In this document: in pieces, positions 1 to 7,827 of the stretch
Layout: each line of letters opens with the position of its first letter
How positions within the stretch are numbered: the first letter of the stretch is position 1
Assembly: GCF_009905255.1 (NCBI RefSeq)
Contig: NZ_CP047602.1
Span: 372,001-436,000, forward strand
Direction: 5' to 3'
DNA length: 64,000 nt
Source: Thermoanaerobacterium aotearoense
Lineage (GTDB): Bacteria > Bacillota > Thermoanaerobacteria > Thermoanaerobacterales > Thermoanaerobacteraceae
The notes under the pieces: model-generated
What the model was told of the DNA's origin: nothing
The model's input: only the letters and a program-made list of their open reading frames with translations
Database searches by the model: none
Made by a program: the position numbers and the translations under genes

Positions 1-1
1 C

Positions 2-385
2 GGCGTAGCTATTGACCTTATTACAAGCAACTTCATATTTTTTAATTTTTCCATTGGAGCTTTTTTTGCAATATGTGCAGATCTATTAGGAGCTAATACA
101 CTGATTCAGATTTTTGCATTTCTCGCAGTAGGAATTGTTTCGCTTATTTTTTCGTTTAAATACTTGAGAAAGAAATTTAAAAACATACCAAAGACATATC
201 CCTATGAAAGCCAGTATATAGGCAGGACCATAGAGATAAAAAACGATATTGGCAAGACTGGTCAAGTGTTTTTTGAAGGTGTGTATTGGACTGTCAAGTC
301 TGATGTGCCGCTAAAAAGCGGTGACAACGCGGTTATAACAGGTATATCTGGAAATAAATTAATTGTAAAGAGATTGGAGGAATAA
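2..385 (+). CDS. NfeD-like membrane protein (5' truncated by window edge)
   Basis: An open frame enters from the left edge and ends at a TAA at 383-385, so only the C-terminal 127 residues are present; the TTG at 164 is an internal codon, not a start. The visible part has hydrophobic segments (about codons 8-28 and 37-52) followed by a basic linker and a small OB-fold-like beta domain ending VITGISGNKLIVKRLEE, typical of the soluble NfeD C-terminal domain. The next gene is an SPFH protein starting 3 bases downstream; NfeD and SPFH/stomatin proteins are known operon partners in membrane microdomain assembly. The family call is by motif and context only. Confidence 0.75.
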   Translation, partial: GVAIDLITSNFIFFNFSIGAFFAICADLLGANTLIQIFAFLAVGIVSLIFSFKYLRKKFKNIPKTYPYESQYIGRTIEIKNDIGKTGQVFFEGVYWTVKSDVPLKSGDNAVITGISGNKLIVKRLEE

Positions 386-387
386 AA

Positions 388-1320
388 GTGTTTATTTTGC
401 TTATAATATTGCTTCTTCTCATATTTATTGCTGCCGTAGCATCTATAAAAGTCGTTCAAACAGGTTATGTTTACGTCATTGAGAGACTAGGACAGTTTTA
501 CAAGGTATTGGAACCGGGATGGCATTTTGTAATACCGTTTGTTGATTATGTGCGGGCGAAAGTATCTACAAAGCAGCAGATATTAGACATTGAACCGCAG
601 AACGTCATTACGAAAGACAATGTGAAAATATCCGTTGACAACGTCATATTTTATAAGGTAATGAGCGCAAAAGACGCCATATACAACATAGAGAACTACA
701 GATCAGGCATAGTCTATTCTACGATAACAAACATGAGAAACATCATTGGCGATATGACACTTGACGAAGTTTTGTCAGGCAGGGACAAGATAAACGCGGA
801 GCTTCTCAAAGTGATTGATCAGCTTACAGACGCATACGGCATAAAGATACTGTCTGTAGAGATAAAGGACATTACTCCACCGGATGAGATACGACAAGCG
901 ATGGAGAAACAGATGAAGGCTGAAAGAGATAAGCGGGCTACGATACTTCAGGCAGAAGGAGAAAAGCAAAGCGCCATAGCTGTTGCCGAAGGACAAAAGC
1001 AGGCAAAGATATTGCAAGCAGAGGCTGAGAAGGAAGCCAATATCAGAAAGGCGGAAGGTTTAAGGCAGTCACAGATATTAGAGGCGGAAGGAAAAGCGAA
1101 GGCCATTGAAGCGATTGCTGAAGCGCAGGCAAAGGCCATTGAATTGGTCAACAAAGCCATATTAGAGTCAGGTACAAATGAGACTGTCATAGCATTAAAG
1201 CAAATAGAGGCGCTTCAGGAGATGGCTAAAAATCCTGCCAATAAGCTTATTATTCCTGATAAATTGGTTGGAACATTAGGAAGCATAACGGCAGTTGCAG
1301 ATCTCATCAAGAATCAATAG
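388..1320 (+). CDS. SPFH/band 7 (stomatin-like, paraslipin type) membrane protein
   Basis: 310 residues starting at GTG 388, with GGAGG at 376-380. There is one N-terminal membrane segment (residues 1-21), then a band 7/SPFH domain (about 25-180; VIERLGQFYKVLEPGWHF and the ITKDNVKISVDNVIFYKV strand), then a long Ala/Glu/Lys/Gln coiled coil (about 180-265) in which the EAEGxxxA pattern repeats. This is the architecture of HflC/QmcA/stomatin-like proteins that oligomerise at the membrane and modulate proteases. It follows the NfeD-like gene directly, the usual pairing. Length is normal for the family. The repeated coding pattern near 950-1130 is coiled coil, not a DNA repeat array. Confidence 0.9.
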   Translation: MFILLIILLLLIFIAAVASIKVVQTGYVYVIERLGQFYKVLEPGWHFVIPFVDYVRAKVSTKQQILDIEPQNVITKDNVKISVDNVIFYKVMSAKDAIYNIENYRSGIVYSTITNMRNIIGDMTLDEVLSGRDKINAELLKVIDQLTDAYGIKILSVEIKDITPPDEIRQAMEKQMKAERDKRATILQAEGEKQSAIAVAEGQKQAKILQAEAEKEANIRKAEGLRQSQILEAEGKAKAIEAIAEAQAKAIELVNKAILESGTNETVIALKQIEALQEMAKNPANKLIIPDKLVGTLGSITAVADLIKNQ

Positions 1321-1329
1321 CTTTTTATA

Positions 1330-1354
1330 CCTCGAGTTTTCTCGGGGTTTTTTT
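1330..1354 (+). terminator. Rho-independent terminator after the SPFH gene
   Basis: A 7-bp stem CCTCGAG / CTCGGGG (one G-T pair) with a TTTT loop is followed by a run of T, ten bases after the SPFH stop codon. Confidence 0.75.
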
Positions 1355-1423
1355 ATTGGATTTGGTTTTTTCAAGCTTACGCTATAAAATGTATAATGTA
1401 AAAAATATTGCGGAGGGATCGAT

Positions 1424-1927
1424 ATGACTATTAAAGAAGTACCTTACGATATGTATTTAAAAGAGGTGAATCAAAAGCTTACATCAAGAGGCATATTTTT
1501 GACTACTAAAGAGAATAAATTAAACACCATGATAATCGGCTGGGGAGGAATAACGTATTTTTGGGGCAAGCCTGTATTCTTAGTTGCAGTGAGGAAATCC
1601 CGCTTTACGTACAATCAAATCGAAAAATCAGGTGAATTTACGATTAGCGTGCCTCTAAATGAGGACTTAAGTAAGGCCATTGCATTTTGCGGTACAAAAT
1701 CAGGTAGAGATTTTGATAAATTTAAGGAGTGCAATCTTACACCTATTCCATCCCAAAAGATTGACACGCCTATAATAGGCGAGTGTTCACTCCACTATGA
1801 ATGCAAAGTCATATACAAACAGGAAATGATAAAGGAAAATCTGGATGCTGATATTGATAAAAGATGGTATCCAGATTACCATACGTTTTACTTTGGCGAA
1901 ATTGTTGCATCATACATAAAAGAATAG
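1424..1927 (+). CDS. Flavin reductase-like FMN-binding protein
   Basis: 167 residues, ATG 1424 preceded by GGAGGG (1412-1417). The sequence has the flavin reductase/flavoredoxin split-barrel signature: MIIGWGG near residue 38, then a PVFLVAVRKSRFTYNQIEKSGEFTISVP-like strand pair that binds FMN, and a C-terminal YHTFYFGEIVASYI strand. Proteins of this family bind FMN and transfer electrons from NAD(P)H or ferredoxin; the partner cannot be told from context. Its stop codon abuts that of the convergent exchanger gene with no intervening base. Monocistronic as far as can be seen. Confidence 0.8.
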   Translation: MTIKEVPYDMYLKEVNQKLTSRGIFLTTKENKLNTMIIGWGGITYFWGKPVFLVAVRKSRFTYNQIEKSGEFTISVPLNEDLSKAIAFCGTKSGRDFDKFKECNLTPIPSQKIDTPIIGECSLHYECKVIYKQEMIKENLDADIDKRWYPDYHTFYFGEIVASYIKE

Positions 1928-2920
1928 TCAAAGCAATGCCATTAAAAAGATTGCATAGAAAATGATGCCTGACATCAAAACAAATGGGTTTAAACTTTTT
2001 TTGCTGGATGAATATAAAAGGCATATATATGACGATATAAGCGATAACATGGTTGTAAGCATAGTAAGCCCAGTCAAATGCCATTCTGTAAACATCATGC
2101 CTATGGCGACAGGCACAGATGATTGAAATACCATTGCCCCTGTTATGTTTAAAAGGGCAAGGGTATCTTTTTTTTGTCCCACCCATAAGACGGAGTTAAG
2201 CTTTTCTGGAAGCTCGGTTGCTATAGGCGTTATGATTAATGACAGTATGGCTGGGGGAATCCCTGCCATCGCAGATACTTGCTCTGTGTACTTTATAAAT
2301 ATGTGGGCGCCATAGGATATTCCCAAAAGTGAAAATATAAGCTGCAAAAGGATGAGATGTACAGTAGGCTTTGAATTAAAATGGGACGAGAAGTACAAAT
2401 TTTTTACATCATTTATGCTTTCATCATTAGATGAAAATGTGCGAATGACGTAAACGAAGTATGAAATAAGTATAGCAATTGATACAATGTTTTTGATATC
2501 TATGTAGTTATTCACTATGGAAGTGATGACGGCTAAAGAGTACATGATTATAAAATACGACATGTCCCTTTGAAATCCAGTCAGCGAAGGGGTTATTTTT
2601 AGAGATCTCTTGCGGAATAAAGCGTATATTACTGCAGAGGCGCCTGTGACAAAGAAGCCAAGTGTCGACAGCATGAAGGGAGCACCGACTATTGCACCAA
2701 CACCTATTTCTTCTGATGATTGGCCATTGTGAAAAATGATTGCAATTACAGGTATAATCGTCTCTGGCATCGCTGTTCCTACAGCAGCAAAAATGCTTCC
2801 AATTACTCCTTGATTTAAGTTGAACTTTTTGCCTAACCATTCTACGGCATTTGTAAAATAAGCACACGAAACCAATATAAAGGCCAGACTCATTAAAAGT
2901 ATGATTGTAAACAAAGCCAA
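1928..2920 (-). CDS. Sodium/calcium exchanger-family (CaCA) membrane protein
   Basis: 330 residues from a TTG start (2918-2920), with AAGGAG about 11 bases upstream on the minus strand. About ten hydrophobic segments are arranged in two halves, each with a CaCA alpha-repeat motif: GTAMPE at about 48-53 and ATELPE in the second half, where the Glu residues normally coordinate the cation. This supports a K+- or Na+-coupled Ca2+ (or other cation) antiporter in the cytoplasmic membrane. The hydrophilic loop between halves (residues about 150-175) is short. Convergent with the flavin reductase gene and divergent from the RNA/galT region. Ion specificity cannot be assigned. Confidence 0.85.
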   Translation of the reverse strand: MALFTIILLMSLAFILVSCAYFTNAVEWLGKKFNLNQGVIGSIFAAVGTAMPETIIPVIAIIFHNGQSSEEIGVGAIVGAPFMLSTLGFFVTGASAVIYALFRKRSLKITPSLTGFQRDMSYFIIMYSLAVITSIVNNYIDIKNIVSIAILISYFVYVIRTFSSNDESINDVKNLYFSSHFNSKPTVHLILLQLIFSLLGISYGAHIFIKYTEQVSAMAGIPPAILSLIITPIATELPEKLNSVLWVGQKKDTLALLNITGAMVFQSSVPVAIGMMFTEWHLTGLTMLTTMLSLISSYICLLYSSSKKSLNPFVLMSGIIFYAIFLMALL

Positions 2921-3036
2921 TATAAACAGCTCCTTTTATTTATGAATAAGCGTAAGACTACACTAAATTATAATTTGGAATGAGAGATTATATTCATGGA
3001 ATATCAGTTTAATAGTAGATTTAAGCAGCTAAATTT

Positions 3037-3067
3037 TTGTTTATTTTTTGAAAAATTATGCTATAAT
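3037..3067 (+). promoter_or_regulatory. Promoter of the candidate structured RNA
   Basis: An extended -10 element, TGCTATAAT, sits at 3059-3067 with a weak TTGTTT -35 at 3037-3042 (19-base spacing). The start would fall near 3074, just before the first stem of the RNA described next. Confidence 0.6.
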
Positions 3068-3073
3068 ATAAAT

Positions 3074-3196
3074 AGAGAGGCAGCCGTCCGCAAAATGCGG
3101 TTGCCCGGGAAACAGTTTAAAAGTTTTTAAACCGCTCTGGGGTTAGCAGGGAAGGTTATAAATGTATTAGGCACTCATTAGCTTGAGTGCTTTTTT
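3074..3196 (+). ncRNA. Candidate structured RNA or riboswitch, class not recognised
   Basis: About 120 bases lie between an extended -10 promoter and a strong intrinsic terminator (GCACTCA 3171-3177 / TGAGTGC 3184-3190, then T6). The interior is far more GC-rich than the surrounding intergenic DNA and can fold: GGCA/TGCC enclosing CCGC/GCGG (3079-3105), GTTTAAA/TTTAAAC (3115-3132), CCC/GGG around the latter, and a purine-rich single-stranded segment, GCAGGGAAGG, before the terminator. I do not recognise a T-box, SAM, TPP, FMN, cobalamin, lysine, glycine, c-di-GMP, fluoride, guanidine, Mn or 6S/SRP consensus. Because the terminator precedes a separate strong galT promoter, it may be a stand-alone sRNA or an attenuator that once governed galT. 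Confidence 0.5.
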
Positions 3197-3245
3197 GTTT
3201 GCTTCATTGAAATCATATATATTGCGATAGATTGTAAAAATTAGA

Positions 3246-3274
3246 TTGACATTTTGTATAAAAAAGTATATTAT
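3246..3274 (+). promoter_or_regulatory. galT operon promoter
   Basis: TTGACA (3246-3251), 17-base spacer, TATTAT (3269-3274): near-consensus vegetative promoter. The 5' leader begins around 3281 and carries a small hairpin GTGCA/TGCAC (about 3287-3302). Confidence 0.75.
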
Positions 3275-3379
3275 ATACTTAAGAAGTGCACTCGGTTGCA
3301 CATACTTATACTTAGTTAACATCTGATGTGTTGATTGGTTTTTTAATTGTGTTTTTTATTTTTTGATAAGGGTGATGGT

Positions 3380-4351
3380 ATGTCAGAGATTAGATATGAT
3401 ATTGTTACAGGCAAGATAGCAGTCATTTCCACTGAAAGAGGCAAAAGGCCTCACGATTTTAAGAAGGCAGATGTCATAAAGAATAGCGGAGTATGTCCAT
3501 TTTGTCCTGGAAATGAACCCATGACACCACCTACGCTTGTGGAGTTTCGTGGAGAAGACGGCATGTGGACATTGAGAGGTTTTAATAACAAGTTTGCAGC
3601 GTTTAAAAAAGATGCGGATGCGGCTAAGCATGGAAGTGAATTGTACAGGGCAGATGATGGGTACGGCGTAGCAGAGATTATCGTTGAAAGCCAGTATCAT
3701 GATATGACTTTGGGACAGATGGATTCAGAAGGCATTGAGAACATCATGAAGGCACTCATCTTAAGATACAGGGATATTGTGAAAGATGAGAAGATTAAGT
3801 ACGTTCAGATGTTTAAAAACTTTGGTGCAAACGGTGGTGCTTCCTTAGAGCATGGACATTGGCAAATTATGGGCGTATCATTTGTACCTGAGGTTTTGGA
3901 GAGAGAACTAAAAGGCGTTGAAAGGCATGAGGCAGAAACCGGGAGATGCCCTTACTGCCACATCATCGATGAAGAAATGAAAGAAAATGCAAGAATCGTT
4001 GCCGAAAATGACAGGTTTATAGTTATATGCCCTTATGCATCGCAATTTGCGTATGAATCGTGGATACTTCCTAAAAAACATGCCAAGGCTTTTAACGAGA
4101 TGGACGACGATGACATAAGAAGTCTTTCATCGCTACTTAAATCGCTTGTAAAGAAGTATGAAGACCTTTTTGACAATCCGCCGTACAATATAGTCATTCA
4201 TACAGTGCCACATCATGATAGACGCGATTTTCATTGGCATGTAGAAATATTGCCAAGGCTTACCACATTTGCAGGGTTTGAACTTGCAACAGGAGCGTAT
4301 ATAAATCCTACACCGCCAGAAGAAGCAGCATCAATCTTAAGGTTAGATTAA
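3380..4351 (+). CDS. galT: Galactose-1-phosphate uridylyltransferase
   Basis: 323 residues from ATG 3380; the frame is open back to a GTG at 3347, but AAGGGTG lies about 8 bases before 3380 and the protein aligns as GalT from MSEIRYD. It belongs to the short, HIT-superfamily GalT type of thermophiles: zinc CPFC near residue 39, GASLEHGHWQ with the HxH around residues 158-160 (the uridylylated histidine region), a second CPYC, and HWHVEILPR near the C-terminus. The enzyme exchanges UMP between UDP-glucose and galactose-1-phosphate in the Leloir pathway. It heads an operon with a maltokinase-like and a GT4 gene (spacing 18 bases, then overlap), an unusual set of neighbours for galT. Confidence 0.9.
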   Translation: MSEIRYDIVTGKIAVISTERGKRPHDFKKADVIKNSGVCPFCPGNEPMTPPTLVEFRGEDGMWTLRGFNNKFAAFKKDADAAKHGSELYRADDGYGVAEIIVESQYHDMTLGQMDSEGIENIMKALILRYRDIVKDEKIKYVQMFKNFGANGGASLEHGHWQIMGVSFVPEVLERELKGVERHEAETGRCPYCHIIDEEMKENARIVAENDRFIVICPYASQFAYESWILPKKHAKAFNEMDDDDIRSLSSLLKSLVKKYEDLFDNPPYNIVIHTVPHHDRRDFHWHVEILPRLTTFAGFELATGAYINPTPPEEAASILRLD

Positions 4352-4369
4352 TTGAAAGGAATGGTTTAT

Positions 4370-5938
4370 GTGCACATTGAAGAAGGAGATTTTGATGGCT
4401 TCTTGTCGAAGATAGATTATATTGTAAAAACAATCAAAGATGACAAGATTCGAGAATTTAGATGGTTTCAGGAGAAAGCCTCTTATATAAAAGACAAGAC
4501 GCTTTTTGACTATGCTATATTAAGTATTGATAGATCATTTATTATTATTGCAGCACTTATAGATTTTATTTTTGAAACGATAAGCGGTGAAGAAAAAAAA
4601 TCTCGGTATTATTTTCCTATTATTGTGAGAAAGAATGTTTTAAGTGATAGCTGTCTTGCCGCATACAATGATGGTAATTGTGTGTACAGCTTATACGATG
4701 CGGTTGACGATGTGGAGTACATCAGATGCTTAGATGATATATTAAGAGGTGGAAAAGAAATTGAGTTTAAATCAGGCAGCCGACTTAAGCCTTACATGAT
4801 TTTAAATCATGACATATACAGTTCAAAAAGGTTAAACAACAAGTCCAGCAATAGCCTTACGCTGCTTAGCAAAAACGAGATAGTGAAGACATTTAGGAGA
4901 ATGGCTAATGGCATGAACCCAGATCTTGAAATGACTTACATGCTTAGAAAGTACGGTTTTCATGATGTGCAAGATATTAGAGGGTATTTTTTGTACGACG
5001 ATGGGAAAGGCACAATATACACTCTTTCAATGTTTTCGCAGTACATTGAAAATGTAGCTGACATGTGGCAGTATACTCAGGAGTACTTGAAGGATTTTGT
5101 GAAGAAGTACGATGGCAGCGACTTTGTAAGCTTTGTATACAAAAATTGCGGCGATTATATGGGTGAAGTAAAAAGGATATCAGAGCTTATCGCCAACATG
5201 CACATTAAGCTGTCGCTCATTAATGAAGGGAATTTTGGCGTTTTAGAACCCAATGAATCTCACATAGATGAGATTACAAATCAGATAATATCCAATTTTA
5301 ATTTGCTTTTGGATTACATGAAAAATCAGGATTACAGTGACGATGTTGAAAGCCTTATAAAAGAGATAATCGATGACAAAAATTTGTTACTGGAAAGCAT
5401 CGAAAATATTAAATCTTTAGCGCCATACTTTGGCAAATATTTAAGATGTCATGGAGATTTGCACTTAGAGCAGCTTTTAAAGAAAGAAGACGGCTATATA
5501 CTTATAGATTTTGAAGGAGAGCCTACAAAATCTATTTCTGAGAGAAGCAGGCACATGTCGCCTTTAAAAGATGTGGCTGGCATGATAAGGTCATTTAACT
5601 ATGCCGCTTACTCACAGTTTTTTGAGTACAAGGAAAATGGTAAAGGTGGCGTTGATTTAGAAAAAGTAGAAAATCTTTTGTCAACATGGGCAACCGTTAT
5701 AACAAGCGTGTTTGTTGAAAACTATGTAAATCTAATCAATGAACACGATGCAGATTTAATACCTGATGAAAGATACATTACTGCCATTTTAGCCTTGTTT
5801 AAGCTGGATAAAGCTGTGTTTGAAGCAATTTACGAGGTCAATAACAGGCCATCTTGGTTTAAGATACCGCTAAAAGGCATTATTGAGTGCATAGATGAAT
5901 TAAAAAATATTTCAAGTTTGGAGGTATACAATGGATAA
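4370..5938 (+). CDS. Maltokinase-like (aminoglycoside phosphotransferase fold) kinase
   Basis: 522 residues if translation starts at GTG 4370, chosen because GAAAGGA (4354-4360) sits 9 bases before it; TTG 4352 and ATG 4361 are in the same frame. The C-terminal half has the kinase motifs HGDLHLEQ (about 361-368) and IDFEGEP (about 378-384), followed by SPLKDVAGMIRSFNYAA. That combination is characteristic of maltokinase (Mak/Pep2) and the kinase part of TreS-Pep2 fusions, which make maltose-1-phosphate from maltose and ATP. The N-terminal half is divergent. The gene overlaps the following GlgM-like glycosyltransferase by 8 bases, suggesting translational coupling and a joint role in maltose-1-phosphate/alpha-glucan metabolism. 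No GlgE is in the window. Confidence 0.75.
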   Translation: MHIEEGDFDGFLSKIDYIVKTIKDDKIREFRWFQEKASYIKDKTLFDYAILSIDRSFIIIAALIDFIFETISGEEKKSRYYFPIIVRKNVLSDSCLAAYNDGNCVYSLYDAVDDVEYIRCLDDILRGGKEIEFKSGSRLKPYMILNHDIYSSKRLNNKSSNSLTLLSKNEIVKTFRRMANGMNPDLEMTYMLRKYGFHDVQDIRGYFLYDDGKGTIYTLSMFSQYIENVADMWQYTQEYLKDFVKKYDGSDFVSFVYKNCGDYMGEVKRISELIANMHIKLSLINEGNFGVLEPNESHIDEITNQIISNFNLLLDYMKNQDYSDDVESLIKEIIDDKNLLLESIENIKSLAPYFGKYLRCHGDLHLEQLLKKEDGYILIDFEGEPTKSISERSRHMSPLKDVAGMIRSFNYAAYSQFFEYKENGKGGVDLEKVENLLSTWATVITSVFVENYVNLINEHDADLIPDERYITAILALFKLDKAVFEAIYEVNNRPSWFKIPLKGIIECIDELKNISSLEVYNG

Positions 5939-7097
5939 TTTGAGAGTCACGTTATTTACAAATGAATTTCCGCCTAATATTTACGGTGGCGCGGGTGTCC
6001 ATGTGGATTATTTGACGAGGGAATTATCAAAGCTTATGAATGTTGATGTCAGGTGCTTTGGAGATCAGGACAATCATTTTGAAAACATGGAAGTAAAAGG
6101 CTATAGAGAATGGGAGATGTTGAAAAAAGCTTCTGACGATAAATTTAAAAAAGTGTTAGGACCATTGACTACCGACATTGCCATGGTCAGTGATGCGGTT
6201 TCGTCACATATTGTCCACTGCCACACATGGTACACGTTTATGGCAGGCTTTCTAGCGAAGATGCTTTACGATATACCGCTTATTGTCACCATTCATAGCT
6301 TAGAGCCTCTGAGGCCTTGGAAGGAAGAGCAGCTTGGAAATGGGTATCACTTAAGCACATGGATGGAGAGAACAGGTGTTGAGGCGGCTGACAAGATAAT
6401 AGCTGTGTCCAATGATTCCAAGAAAGATATCATGAAGTGCTACAATGTGCCGGAAGACAAGATCGAGGTTATCTACAATGGGATAGACTTAAATCAATAC
6501 AAGAAGGCGGATTCAAACATGGCAAGGGAAAAATACGGAATAGATGGAAGGTACATCTTATTTGTAGGAAGGATATCAAGACAAAAGGGAATAATCCACC
6601 TTATAGATGCTGTAAAATATTTGCCACAGGATGTAAAAGTCGTATTGTGCGCTTCATCACCTGATACACAGGAAATCAAGGAAGAGATGGAGGAAAAAGT
6701 CAAGCTTTATGAAAACATCATCTGGATTGACAAGATGGTTTCAAAGGAAGAAGTCATAGAGCTTTACAGCAATGCCGATGTTTTTGTATGTCCATCCATA
6801 TACGAGCCTTTTGGCATTATAAATCTTGAGGCAATGGCATGCAGCACGCCAGTTGTTGCCAGCGCCACAGGTGGAATAAAAGAAGTAGTCGTAGATGGAG
6901 AAACTGGATTCTTAGTGGAGCCCGGCAATTCTTATGAATTAGCTGAAAAGATCAATATTCTACTTAATGACAGGGATTTGGCTGCTTTATTCGGCGCAAA
7001 CGGCAGAAGGAGAGTAGAAGACATGTTTAGTTGGGAATCAATTGCAAAAAAGACTTATGACCTTTACAAAAATGTCATCGAAAATTACAAAAAATAA
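5931..7097 (+). CDS. GT4 glycosyltransferase, glycogen synthase/GlgM-like
   Basis: 388 residues, ATG 5931, with GGAGG about 8 bases upstream inside the preceding gene. The N-terminus has the starch-synthase-like NEFPPNIYGGAGVHVDYL motif; the GT-B second domain has GRISRQKGI, and near the C-terminal third EPFGIINLEAMACSTPVVA with the E(x7)E donor-binding pattern of retaining GT4 enzymes. The opening resembles actinobacterial GlgA/GlgM proteins, which use ADP-glucose to elongate glycogen or to make maltose-1-phosphate. Coupling to the maltokinase-like gene favours a GlgM-type role, but sequence alone does not separate the two activities. A terminator follows directly. Confidence 0.8.
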   Translation: MDNLRVTLFTNEFPPNIYGGAGVHVDYLTRELSKLMNVDVRCFGDQDNHFENMEVKGYREWEMLKKASDDKFKKVLGPLTTDIAMVSDAVSSHIVHCHTWYTFMAGFLAKMLYDIPLIVTIHSLEPLRPWKEEQLGNGYHLSTWMERTGVEAADKIIAVSNDSKKDIMKCYNVPEDKIEVIYNGIDLNQYKKADSNMAREKYGIDGRYILFVGRISRQKGIIHLIDAVKYLPQDVKVVLCASSPDTQEIKEEMEEKVKLYENIIWIDKMVSKEEVIELYSNADVFVCPSIYEPFGIINLEAMACSTPVVASATGGIKEVVVDGETGFLVEPGNSYELAEKINILLNDRDLAALFGANGRRRVEDMFSWESIAKKTYDLYKNVIENYKK

Positions 7098-7109
7098 ATT
7101 GATTTTTTG

Positions 7110-7132
7110 AGAGCCTAAAGGCTCTTTTTTTA
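7110..7132 (+). terminator. Terminator of the galT operon
   Basis: AGAGCC (7110-7115), loop TAAA, GGCTCT (7120-7125), followed by seven T. Confidence 0.9.
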
Positions 7133-7206
7133 TTGTGCCACTTGCTTTTAAATTTCGCGATAAAGTTGTATACTATTATATAGAAATTTTTGATTGGAAG
7201 GTAATT

Positions 7207-7827
7207 ATGGAGAACACTAATATCTTATACAGTTTAATAATAGATTACGGTTATTTGGCATTGTTTCTGTCATTGCTGGTTGAAGGCACCGGAATGCCAG
7301 GGCCTGTTGAGATACTCTTTCTTGCGGCAGGCTACCTTATATCAAGAGGACAGATGAGCTTTTTGGCTGTGGTTTTGATTGCAGCATTAGGAAATGTCTC
7401 AGGAAATGTATTAGCGTACATAATAGGTGCCAAATCAGGCAGGACTTTTGTAGAGAAGTATGGACATTTTTTTAAGATAACTGTTAAAGATTTAGAAGGC
7501 ATGGATCGGTGGTTTTCAAAGTATGGTGGTGTTACTAATCTTTTAGGGCGCCTCATAGGGCTGCCAAGGACACCCGCTATCTGGGCTTCAGGCATAACAA
7601 GGATGGACTTCAAGTCGTTTTTTGTGTTTTCTGCCATCGGCGATCTTTTGTGGTCACTTTTTTGGACGTCTGTTTCGTATTTAGTGTCGATGCAGATTTT
7701 GAAGATAGACTTAATAGGCAGGACGTACCCATGGTGGAGTTATTTATTAATGCTTGTAGGCTTTATCCTATTTATGTACGTCGTTTGGAGGATATTTTTA
7801 TGGATGAAAGAAAGATACTTGACATAG
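7207..7827 (+). CDS. DedA/VTT-domain membrane protein
   Basis: 206 residues from ATG 7207, preceded by GGAAGG (7196-7201); an upstream in-frame start at 7135 lies in the terminator region and is rejected. Typical DedA features: SLLVEGTGMPGPVEILFLAAGYL, then a membrane segment with GNVSGNVLAYIIGAKSGR, a KYGG segment and the GRLIGLPRTPAIWASGITRM motif, then two C-terminal membrane helices. DedA/VTT proteins are thought to be phospholipid scramblases, including undecaprenyl-phosphate flippases. The 3' end overlaps the next gene by 28 bases, so the two are probably co-translated. Confidence 0.85.
   Translation: MENTNILYSLIIDYGYLALFLSLLVEGTGMPGPVEILFLAAGYLISRGQMSFLAVVLIAALGNVSGNVLAYIIGAKSGRTFVEKYGHFFKITVKDLEGMDRWFSKYGGVTNLLGRLIGLPRTPAIWASGITRMDFKSFFVFSAIGDLLWSLFWTSVSYLVSMQILKIDLIGRTYPWWSYLLMLVGFILFMYVVWRIFLWMKERYLT

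Noticed and set aside
948-1190. Minus-strand open frame inside the SPFH gene and short sequence repeats on the plus strand
   Set aside because: Both result from the Ala/Glu/Lys-rich coiled coil; no ribosome binding site, and no spacer/repeat regularity, so neither a gene nor a CRISPR array.
3347-3379. Upstream in-frame start for galT
   Set aside because: GTG 3347 has no ribosome binding site, and the added residues (CFLFFDKGDG) do not fit GalT N-termini; ATG 3380 does.
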